From: Spodoptera frugiperda
Lineage: Eukaryota; Arthropoda; Insecta; Lepidoptera; Noctuidae
Direction: 5' to 3'
Assembly: GCF_023101765.2 (NCBI RefSeq)
Contig: NC_064218.1
Coordinates: forward strand, 7,068,001 to 7,132,000
DNA length: 64,000 bases
Made by a program: the position numbers and the translations under genes. Each line of letters begins with the position of its first letter. Within the stretch, counting starts at the first letter, position 1. The notes under the pieces were generated by a model. It made no database searches. It was not told the DNA's origin and saw only the letters and a program-made list of their open reading frames with translations. Below, piece by piece: positions 12,001 to 21,000 of this stretch.

Positions 12001-14054
12001 GACACACTCCATGTCTCATTATCATCTATCATCCTCTTGTCTGCCGGTATGAGCGACACAATATAAAACATATTGTGTCGCGCATACACAACATGGCACA
12101 CCACGTGTTAAAGCTTACTAGCGTTGATAGTTTGTTAAGTATTTAACAATAATATAGGCATTTGTTTTAAACAGGGCAAGGAGCCAGAGTACACAAAAGT
12201 ACGAAGAAAAGGCAACAGGCTGCGAGATCCACACTCCGAGAGCCAAGGTACGAACCCCCCTTAACTATATACGGTACAACAGCTTACAGAGTATCTATGA
12301 CGTAGTTAGATACATATACTTTTGTTTTACGTAGATTGCACCTTCTATTAATTAAGTTTACTTTGTCCCATTTAAGTTTAAGTAATTGAATTGTAATTTG
12401 ACATAATGATCGCCTTTTATGCAACCTTTGGGAGCGTAAATGGTGTTGTAATTTATAAAGGTAAGCATGCACACAGTATGTATTGTGACATACCTTTCGT
12501 TGTATGTGTGTAGTTCACTCATTGTCATGATCTAGTGTGAACGTTCCTGCTTATAAGTGTTGGCGTCCTGTCCTTAGTGTCGTGCGTTCTTCCATTCTGG
12601 TCATATCAGCCATGGTTTTAATTTATTTGTCACGTGCTTTGCTGTGGACCATGCCACGAACGAGACATACATTCAAAGATCAACAATAGGCATTTACGAA
12701 ATTATTCATACAACATATTGTCGCTAAATAAAATGCTGAATTTCGTAATGCCGATTCGTGGCGTGTTCACGGCTACCAACTTCCTTTTGCTGGGTACTGA
12801 CAAAATTGTTAATATTGCAGAGTCGGACAACTTGGGCTCGACGGACTCGGAGGTGAAGAAGATACTAACGCTGCACCTGCCCATTACAGAGTATGAAGAC
12901 GACGCGAGCGACGACGCCAGCGCGCCGCACTCCGACAGTGAGCCGCAGGCCAGGCTCAGACCTGCACACCCCACCTCATGTCAGTTTGAATTACTAAACC
13001 TAGAGAGTGAACAACCTTTTAATGGCGACTAATCCAGTCATCTAAACGCAGTGACAGTCTGAATTCTTATCACACCTTTTCCTTTCAGTAACAAATAAAT
13101 AATCTTTCAGTCAGTTTTTGTCCAGTGGAAGTAGTAGAAAAATATAGAGCAACACCTACTACGATCCTAAAATACTTATTTGACTTCCATTACATTCGTG
13201 CATCATCAATAGCTCATGATCATATGATCATGCAAGCATGACATCACCAATTTTAGTTACATACATACTGTAATTAATACTATGTATTGTACTGTTTTAA
13301 TTTGTACATACTGTATAATTACTAACATCTACAATACTCACCTTCCAGACCCAAGCGTAGAGCGCGAAGAATCGTCGTCATCATCAGAGAATTCAGTGGG
13401 GGGAGTAGTGAGGAAAGCATTCCCTTCTCGTAAGGGCAAGGCAGGGGCACTAGGCAAGCGACATGTGCGCTCGTCTTCAGGCTACAGTAGCCATAATGAC
13501 GAGACCACCTTCAGGTACCTGTAGACACTGTGAGCAGTAGAAGACTTGTTTACTTACTTTTTTACTTTTAATTAATTGAGGAAGGTGCATAAAGTACGCA
13601 GATATACTAAATTAAATGTGCTTCTTGATTGTGTTGTTAATTTCAAAATCCAAAATGATTAACTTCATGCACCTTTCTTTATGATTCCTATAAGATTATC
13701 CTTTGAAATAACGCTATAAATAATTTTAAATTTTGAGCTTAAGGCTCTATTAATTAATCTAAAATATTTTTCAAATAAATAATGAACTTAAAGCTGCAAT
13801 CTGGTATTTAAATTTTTAATTAAATATATGAAAACTTATTTAGTATTTAGTGAATAATTACGAATTTTGTTCGTAGTATATCGAACTACCCGTCTTTCAA
13901 CGAGCACATTCATCCGCCGTCTCGCTTCTCGGACGACACAGAGTGCGAGGGACATCACCGCCGCAAGAGGGCACCACATCCACATCCCTCACACCCTCAG
14001 CACACCGCACACGATCCAAAAGTTACTCGGGAAGCCTTCCAAATCAACGTTTGA
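1..14054 (+). CDS. Dscam: Dscam-family immunoglobulin/fibronectin cell-adhesion receptor (5' partial)
   Basis: Single-pass neuronal adhesion receptor. Exons read: 1-108, 238-411, 3202-3352, 3638-3788, 3864-3993, 4466-4633, 5055-5185, 5629-5839, 6105-6251, 6467-6622, 6876-7015, 8084-8240, 8443-8620, 8799-8989, 9231-9416, 9575-9711, 9968-10124, 10621-10770, 11186-11341, 11626-11783, 12175-12247, 12821-12979, 13349-13514, 13877-14054. After the first two bases they give 1236 codons plus stop with every junction in frame. Domain order is Ig8 (WKKAVG..TPGEYKD, YLCEA), Ig9, FN3 1-4, Ig10, FN3 5-6, membrane span, tail. This is the fixed C-terminal half of Dscam. The tail keeps the family motif DICPYATFQL (exon 11626-11783) and ends EAFQINV. 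The sequence differs from Dscam1 at many sites, so it is probably a Dscam2/3/4-type paralogue; which one is not settled. No duplicated alternative Ig exons were seen here. The N-terminal Ig1-7 exons lie off the left edge. Confidence 0.93.
412..3201 (+). other. Large intron of the Dscam-like gene (no gene seen)
   Basis: A 2.8 kb intron separates the Ig8 and Ig9 exons. No open frame in it carries Ig cysteines, an Ig tryptophan or splice-site pairs that would suggest an alternative Ig exon. Short GC-rich islands at about 1690-1740 and 2030-2100 stand out from the AT-rich background but do not code for anything recognisable. The rest is low-information AT-rich sequence. Confidence 0.7.
4185..4295. 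repeat. Interspersed repeat shared with 19722-19838
   Basis: This stretch, in a Dscam intron, matches 19722-19838 closely (shared blocks include CGGACTTCAGTGTTCCG and TGTAGATCCTGGCT). The second copy lies in a CWF19L1 intron. Two copies in unrelated introns indicate a dispersed retroposon-type repeat. Family name not known to me. Confidence 0.7.
7016..8083 (+). other. Dscam intron; no supported gene
   Basis: About 1.07 kb intron between FN3-4 exons holding the repeat at 7122-7209. A 104-codon open frame on the minus strand (7529-7215) ends in a hydrophobic stretch. It has no recognisable domain or flanking splice logic and I do not call it a gene. Confidence 0.6.
7122..7209. repeat. Dispersed repeat with 20-bp perfect palindrome (copy 1)
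   Basis: About 88 bases, nearly identical to 49031-49115. It contains the perfect palindrome GTCGGACAACGTTGTCCGAC at 7138-7157 and ends at a TTAA-containing sequence. It lies in the Dscam intron between 7015 and 8084. The two copies share sharp boundaries (ACACATTAGACGCC at the left, GGCAGTGAAA.GCTTAA at the right). Confidence 0.75.
10313..10440. repeat. Two-unit tandem duplication in Dscam intron (unit about 64 bp)
   Basis: Units start at 10313 and 10377, each with GTACCTACTATTGTAC, then AAATAACG, and near the end ACCATCCTAGACGA. They differ by several substitutions, so the duplication is not recent. It lies just upstream of the SINE-like fragment and the transmembrane exon. Confidence 0.8.
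10495..10580 (-). repeat. tRNA-headed SINE fragment
   Basis: On the minus strand this reads as a degenerate tRNA-like head with a B-box-like GGGTTTAATTCCC. It resembles fragments at 17135-17285, 19531-19690, 20465-20545 and 27420-27490. Not a functional tRNA: no full cloverleaf could be drawn. Confidence 0.6.
10621..10770 (+). other. Transmembrane exon of the Dscam-like gene, extremely GC-rich
   Basis: This exon encodes the juxtamembrane stretch, a membrane span (about 24 residues, ARVLLPAALSLLVLGALLAI onward) and the stop-transfer arginines VRRN. Gly/Ala codons (GCG, GGC, GGG) dominate, making it far richer in G+C than its flanking AT-rich introns. The upstream donor is ambiguous by three bases: GT at 10122 or the better GTAAGT at 10125. 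Both keep frame and differ by one residue. The acceptor is at 10619-10620, and a SINE-like fragment lies only about 40 bases upstream. Confidence 0.85.
11993..12117. mobile_element. Palindromic MITE-like element in Dscam intron
   Basis: A hairpin with GCGACACAATA / TATTGTGTCGC arms (12053-12081) extends to a 17-bp stem with one mismatch. Weaker outer symmetry runs to AAAGCGGTGACAC on the left and GTTAAAGCTTA on the right. It lies in the intron 11784-12174. No coding capacity, as expected for a non-autonomous element. Confidence 0.55.
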
Positions 14055-14089
14055 ACATAGCCGCAATTTGAAAGGACTTAACGGCATTA

Positions 14090-14205
14090 TTAAAGATGGC
14101 GTCTTGTGGACAGCCAATCAGAACGAGTTTAATTGACGTTCCTTAAATGTCAAACTCGTTCTGACCAATGACGTTTGTAAGCTAGAGGCGCCATCAAAGA
14201 CAGAC
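14090..14205. mobile_element. Inverted-repeat element just after the Dscam stop codon
   Basis: The arms CCAATCAGAACGAGTTT (from about 14114) and AAACTCGTTCTGACCAAT (to about 14168) are inverted copies. Outer bases (AAAGATGGCGTC / GGCGCCATCAAAG) also pair. It begins about 36 bases after the stop codon at 14052-14054, so it should be transcribed in the 3' UTR. Confidence 0.7.
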
Positions 14206-15195
14206 ACGTAATGAAAAGACTAAAGTGAATGATTTTGATATTCTCAGAATTATGATCTTGTATCTATGTAGATACTTATTGGAGAGTATATATTTAGATT
14301 TTGTTACTCTGTAAGAGTAGGTAATAAGGCATGGTCAATCTGAATTAATTTATTCAACAATACTGCACTGCTGATCTGAATTCGGGGTTCCAACGAACGG
14401 TTAGGTACTATTTATTCAACACTGCCATTAACGCGTTTTGAGTTTAGATGAATTTATACACGAACTACAAAGTTACGCAGTTATATTGTTATTTATTTCC
14501 TTGTTCAGGAGTTTTCTACTTTATAAGGGAATCGACGCATAGATCTTCCATATAATAATGTTGCTACTGTACATTGGTTGGTACATTTTTACTACAAGTT
14601 GCCAAACTCCACAGAACTTCCATAATTACTAGACGTGTACATAAAGTGTAGATAGATAGAGATAGCCAATATAATTATATTTATTCTTTAGTGCCACGTA
14701 TAATAGCGTAACTCATTAATCCTTTTTGTACTCTGAAACTGAGTATTTTAAAATGAAACGGTTTCGGATACCGTTAAAGTTGTAGGTTCTAAAACCATTG
14801 GTCGTTGTGTAAATAATAATATAATTAATGCTAAGTACATTAATGACTATCGAATATAAAAAATAAGGAGAACAATAATTAAAATAAAAATATATATTTT
14901 AAACTTAATGCCTTATTGACCAAAAGTCTTAAAACTAGTTACATACGGATGTAATTGCGTAATTATATCCCATATTTAATTAATTAAATACGAATTGTTT
15001 GATTGTTGTAAAGTTTATGAGAACGGGAATGTTTTCATTGGCAAATCTTATCATTGTCTATTACATTAAGGTTTTGGAGTGTGTAAATGAATTTTCAAGT
15101 AAATATTTATATCTTAGGATTATGATAAGTATTTGTTGAAGTGCCAACGACGAACAGCATCCTGTGAGCAAGGAATTACTTATAAAATGTATACA

Positions 15196-15358
15196 GTACC
15201 CTTAGTATGATTTTACTTTACGTTTAAAGTAATCGACAGCGATCGCAAAAAAAAGACCGCATTCAGCGCTCTGATTGGTTGGTTTCTTCGAGCCTGCCAA
15301 TCAGAGCGCCGAACGCGGTCTCGTTTCGACGTAAAACAAACTCGTACTAAGGGTGCAG
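15196..15358. mobile_element. Palindromic MITE, family A copy 1
   Basis: Ends are GTACCCTTAGTATGA and its inverted partner CTCGTACTAAGGGTGC. Inner arms ACCGCATTCAGCGCTCTGAT and AATCAGAGCGCCGAACGCGG also pair. The same layout recurs at 16170-16302 and in part at 57594-57645. No open frame inside. Confidence 0.8.
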
Positions 15359-15607
15359 TACTCCGTTTCCAAAAAAAACTTCATTCAGACATTTGTACGA
15401 GTTATTTAACAAACTTTCAAACTTAAGCTTAAATTATCCTCCCAGACTGCTTCAATGACATTTTATTTAATTTTTCCTGTTCATGTACTCAAAAATATTA
15501 GCTTCTTGTCGACAATGATAACCTACCTATTGTATTATAGTACAGTACGAATCGTTTTGAACGCGCATTGCGCATAACCACCGACAAAGTCAAGAATGTT
15601 TTACTTC

Positions 15608-15845
15608 CCGCCGTACTCAGAGTCATTTACAAAATCGTTACTAAGGAATAGTTTAAGTAACCATTAAATGTCTCTGAGTGCGACAGATAGTAAAATATTT
15701 TAATTGTCGACAAACATACATTATCTGCCTCACTTAGAGACATTTAATGATTACTTAAACTTTTCTTAGCAACGATTTTGTATCGAAAACAATAGCTAAG
15801 GACTGGGTTGAGGAACCATTAAATGATTCGGAGTACCGCGCTATA
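15608..15845. mobile_element. Foldback MITE with about 49-bp inner arms
   Basis: Inner arms 15632-15680 and 15732-15779 are near-perfect inverted copies (AAAATCGTTACTAAGG.. against ..CTTAGCAACGATTTT; shared core CATTAAATGTCTCT). Outer ends CGCCGTACTCAGAGTCATTTA and its inverse near 15820-15842 match less well. It looks like one long palindrome, or one element nested in another. Confidence 0.75.
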
Positions 15846-16169
15846 AGTTTAAAATATAATTATACTCTTTATATCTAAATACATATATTGTTCTTTTTTA
15901 GTTAAACATTTTACAGTTGTTGCAATATGCGCGTTCAAAACATACCCCATTAAAAATTCGCGCATTATAATCGTTGTAAAATAATGATAGTATTACGCAA
16001 TCCTCAGTGAACAGTAAAACGTGACAATACACTTACCTAAATAAACGGCAGACATTTACAATTTTTATGTAAATTATTCAGAAGGCTTAGCGTGAGTTTT
16101 TTTACGTTAATGTGATTGAAACGTTACCGCGTTTACCTCTCATTGGTTGGTTAATTGGAGCTGACCAAT

Positions 16170-16302
16170 CAGTACCCTTAGTAGGAGTTTGCTCTACGTT
16201 GAACGAATACGAAACGAGACTGCGTTCGGCGCTCTGATTGGCCGACGCGTATGAACCAACCAATCAGAGCGCCGTACGCGGTCTCGTTCTGAGGGTACTA
16301 AG
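16170..16302. mobile_element. Palindromic MITE, family A copy 2
   Basis: Starts AGTACCCTTAGTAGGAGTTT and ends GAGGGTACTAAGCAC. The internal GCGGTCTCGTT and AATCAGAGCGCCG blocks match copy 1 at 15196-15358. The two copies are about 0.8 kb apart. Confidence 0.8.
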
Positions 16303-17134
16303 CACCGAACGCCATAGATGTATCGATCACGGTACGTAATAAAAACTCGCACTAACGCCCTCTGTAATTTGTAGGAATAGTTTACGAGTGTTGACAAACA
16401 AACTCAGTTTGTATTCATCAAGATGTTTTCCAATTGTTTATAATCATTTTACAATAAATAAATCGTTTACGTTGACACTCTTTAGTAATTCCAACGAAGA
16501 CTGCCCTATATTTAATTGAGATCTATTTTATATAACCTAGACACATTACCTAATGCTAGTCAGTACGATGTAGATTTTGTTAGAATCGTCAAGTCATGAT
16601 TTTAAGCTTTACAATCATAGTACTATGGTTGCATTTGCATCAACGTATTCAACTTCAAACATTTGGGTATGGTAATTTTTTTATCAAACGTCAGTTAATA
16701 TACATTATGAATCTTATTGCGTTTAGTTTAGATGTCACTTTTGGTCAAGTAATCAAGGTTAGAGACGCGAAAACCCCTACAATCCCAATTTTTGTTAGCA
16801 TTATTTTAGTCAAGTTTAGGAGCAAAAATTTGTTATAAAGACATTACTCTTAAATCATTCAGAATACTAGTCAATGTACCATATCATTTTTACGACATTT
16901 TGTTAATAAATAATACACAAGTATATGTAAGGGTTAATCATGTTGTTACAAGATATGTTTTTATAATGCAAACAAATGAGTTACTAGGACAGTATGATGT
17001 GAACGAAAATAAAAATTCATTTACTTGACATCTGTATTTTATTTGCCTACCTAATATCTTTATGCCTATCTAATATATATTAATTTGTTACCATTGCTCC
17101 TCAAAGGTTTATTTTTATTTATACCTACAGTAAG

Positions 17135-17285
17135 ATTTGCTTCTGTATCGTGGGTGCGTTTACAAATACAATTTCACATACATATGACACCAAAACAGGA
17201 AACAACAATTTCTGGATCACACAAAAGAGTTGTCGTGTAAGGAATCGGGCTCGCTACATTACACGGAAGCCAGTTAACACCACCG
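17135..17285 (-). repeat. tRNA-headed SINE copy
   Basis: Shares CGTGGGTGCGTTTACAAA, CACATACATATGACACC and a terminal block ending in a B-box-like GGAATCGGGCTCGCTACATT with 19531-19690. Read on the minus strand the tRNA-like head comes first. Confidence 0.65.
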
Positions 17286-17752
17286 TAACTAGAAAAGTTA
17301 AGTTATTGTACTGAAGAAACTTGTGCTTAAGTTATAAATGGGTCAACTTATATTGGTAAATAAATAAAAAAAATCTTTGTTCACTTTTTTTATTTTCTCA
17401 GAAAAGTAAATGAGCTACAAATTGACGTTTACATTTTCTAAAAATATTTACGCTTAGCTAGTTAGCTCGCATTCTGTTAAAGGTAATTCACTATTATTTA
17501 AGTTCATATGTACATTTAACAATTGTACTAAAACCAGTGCAATATACACAAAATTCTTTTAAAAAATCGTTACATACATTCGCTGTTGTATGTGATAAAA
17601 AAATAGGGTAGTTTCCAACCAATCAAATTTGAAACTTCAACGTTTCTATAAACTTTAAATAGATAATGTATCATGACGTCATGATATATTGCGTCAAATT
17701 CTTTCTTTCTTATGAAAATAAGAAAGAAACATTCTAAAATTATAATTTTTAG

Positions 17753-17855
17753 TAGGCTGTACTACATCGCCGCGTGTGCGCAGGCTGCTCGTGATCAAAA
17801 GTCCTTCTGTGACTCGAAACTAGTAGAGCTTTTCCCGATTAATGTACGTGAGTAC
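17753..17855 (+). repeat. Retroposon-tail repeat (copy 1)
   Basis: Shares AGTCCTTCTGTGACTCGAAA and CTAGTAGAGCTTT with 18355-18475. It lies just downstream of the CWF19L1 stop; the other copy is in the last CWF19L1 intron. Widely dispersed retroposon fragments of this kind are typical of moth introns. Confidence 0.65.
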
Positions 17856-18002
17856 ATAAAAAATACTATTTACTTTTTTTTTTAAGATTAATTTAAATTG
17901 AGAAGTTTGGAATAATTTTAAATGAAAAAGGTTTAAATTATTCATTTTTGACTGAGGAAACTACCCAAACATATTATTATAATGCTGATCTAACTACTGC
18001 AA

Positions 18003-21000
18003 CTAATCGCTGTCGCTATCAGCATCGGCAGTGAAGTCAAATGGTCGGAACTTATCTCTGAATTCCTTCACGTATTGGATTTCTTCCTCTTTGGAGATGA
18101 GACACTGTCGCCAGTCCGCCTTGTCCTCGCAGTTTAGGATTTGTGGCGTTGATAATACATCTCTGGAAGATAAATGGAAATGTGTTAAAGTTGGAGCATT
18201 TACGAATGTCGCAATTTTTGTATTGGCCTTATAAAAATTATACTGGTTAATAAAAAATATACACCTATAGACTATTTTAGTATCAAGACTTCGTTCTATT
18301 AGTATTTTTAAAAATCCCATTATCCCGATAATGTGGACACACTAAAGACATTATGCGTAGGCTGCGCGACGTCGCCGCGTCACTGCTGATGATGAAGAGT
18401 CCTTCTGTGACTCGAAACTAGTAGAGCTTTCTCCATCAATGCACGTGAGTTAAACCGTGATTTTTAGTTAATTTAGTATTTCTTACGACAGTTATAATTA
18501 TAAAAACACTCTTCAAACAAATTGATTATAAAGGCATCCCTTTAAGAAATTAGAGGGATGCCTTCACATTATGAACAATAAGTTTTCCTCACCTGCCGAA
18601 ATGTATAGGGAAGTTCTGCTTCGGTTTGGCGAATATCTGGTCGCCATTGGGCAGCTCGGCGTGGAAGTACGGCGCGCCGGGGAACATCATCTGTCGAATG
18701 TCCGTGTACGGCGGGAGCACTTCCAGGGGGATCTTGTTTATACCTGCCTCGTCCTGGAAATATAGCAGTAAAGACTATTAACCAAGATCTAGATCAGTTA
18801 TACCTTAAGCACTCGTGACAAATAACAGATTTGGTAACCTCCACCAATAACTTGAGTAGCGCCGAGATGACGAAAAATTATGACTATATAGGGTGACTGG
18901 TAATTAGTGAACGATATTTAAACACGAGATTATACTCATGATTACAAACAACTTTTCCAAATAAACTTAATTTTTTACTCATTAGTATTATTTTTATCAC
19001 CATAAAAGGACAACAATTTTAGCACGCGCGTGCTTTCGGATGATCAGTAGTTAGCAGCGAGGCGCCCGCGCCCGCGTTATAGGAAGAGTAGTTGGTATTT
19101 TGGAACTTTACGCGCGCGTGCTAATGTCCACCTGTTACGAGTCTTTACGAGTGGTTACGAGTCCTCGCCCAACAAAGCAATCATTACAACATTTTACTAA
19201 GTTAATGTAGTCTTTCTTTATTTTAAAATATCCTGTACAATATAAGTACGTACCTGGAATATTTCCAATATCTGCGACTCACAGATCCTGGGCACCGGTA
19301 CCGACTGTATCTGCATGTGTGACGTGCGGTAGTTGCGCTCGAAGAACACGACCAGCATGCCCATGGACGCGTAGAACTGCTTCAACACCGCCTTGAACTT
19401 CTTTATCTCTTCTGATATCTCGTCTGGTACCTAGAAGTAATGTATGAGTATGTTATAGCACAAGAAATATAGCTAGGTAGCGTAATTACTTATTGTTAGT
19501 AATCATACCGTTGCCCCACACTAGGATTTTCTCTTGTGTCGTGGGTGCGTTTACAAACATACAAGTTCACATGCACATGACACCCAGACCCGAAACAATA
19601 ATTTGTTTATCACACAAAGATTTTTCCGTGCGGGAATCGAAACCGCTACACGTTGCACGGCAGCCCAGCTACCGCACCAACCGTGCATTAATTTGTGCAT
19701 TCAATTAAACGTTTTGTATGCTTTTCCGGACTTCAGTGTTCCGATGTTTTCATGGTTGTATCTATTGTAGATCCTGGCTAGTACAGCGGGTAGTTACAGC
19801 GGTTTCGGAAAGGTGTAAAAGGGCAGGCTTGTCCATAAAAAAATTGCAAGCACATGCATCTAGTTTATATTATGTTACAGGGAAATCCAGTTATAACATC
19901 TCCTCTTTGTATTTGCTTCATATTAAGAACTATCCTTGCTGTAACTCAGCAATATATATCGAACTAAATTAATTATTACCTATGTTATCGGCATACTCAC
20001 GTATTGTTTTGACGAGGAACTCGACTAGTTATATAATAATATTTAATTTAGTATGTCTCACGAAAGTTACAATAAAGTATCGAACTTTTATTTAAAAAAT
20101 TAAAATAATCGTAAAGAAGTATGATACTCACTTTAACAAGAGACTGGTGATGTGCAATAGGCAGGATAAGTACATGGTATGGGGTCAATGGACCCTTCGC
20201 TAGAGCTAGGTAGCAATGGCTACCCACGCTTATTACTAAATGTTTCTCCACTGACGGGGATGATAGGCAGAACCAGCAAGTTTCTGAAATTATATTTAAA
20301 TTAATTAAGATAAATATTTACTTCATAAGTATCAAAATATGTAAGATTTTATTTTAGAATGTTTAGGTCTAAAATCAACATCAATACTAGATCCGCAGAT
20401 GGATTAAGGATCTCCTTTAGATACTATATGGTCATTTTATTCAGCAATTACCTACCATTATCACTTTTTGGCCCGCGCGGGAATTGAACCCGGGACACTT
20501 TGCACAGCAGGCGGACACCCAACCACGCCAAACGTGCAGTGACAAATACACAAACTCTTAGTCTCACGACACTCACGGAAACAATAAGAGTGATGCCAAA
20601 TTCATTCTCCTCTGTCCATACATCACCACAAGATTATGTCCTTACCTGGATCAAACTTCTTCCTCTCTTGGTTGTCATCTCTGTCTCTCCGTTTTCTCTT
20701 GCCTTGATCCTGATCTTCTGGTCCATCCGAACTGAAGAAGTACTGTCCATTACCACTAAACTGCAATAGAAAATTTATACGTAATTATGTTGGGAATTTG
20801 TTAAGTTCATGCGAATAGTAAAGACATATTTCTCAAGTATCTTAAAACAACGCAAATTATCCTTCAAATAACTTCCTTAACTTAACTTTTTATACCATAA
20901 CAAAATTAAACATAGAAATCGTGTTTGAACGTCATCAACTACAGCAAGAACGCATCTTTTTTTCATACAATAGTAGTCTCTAAGCAATGGAAATAAAGCC

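Larger units (their letters stand above)
14206..18002. other. 3' UTR and spacer after the Dscam-like gene, rich in MITEs, no gene seen
   Basis: The 3' UTR end is not certain; several AT-rich poly(A)-signal-like stretches occur around 14870-14900. Beyond it, inverted-repeat elements (15196-15358, 15608-15845, 16170-16302) and SINE-like pieces (17135-17285, 17753-17855) occupy much of the spacer. An 80-codon open frame at 16596-16838 has no recognisable features. Confidence 0.65.

Noticed and set aside
20465..20545. tRNA gene candidate
   Set aside because: Only the B-box half looks tRNA-like; no acceptor stem or anticodon arm could be paired, so it is treated as a SINE head.
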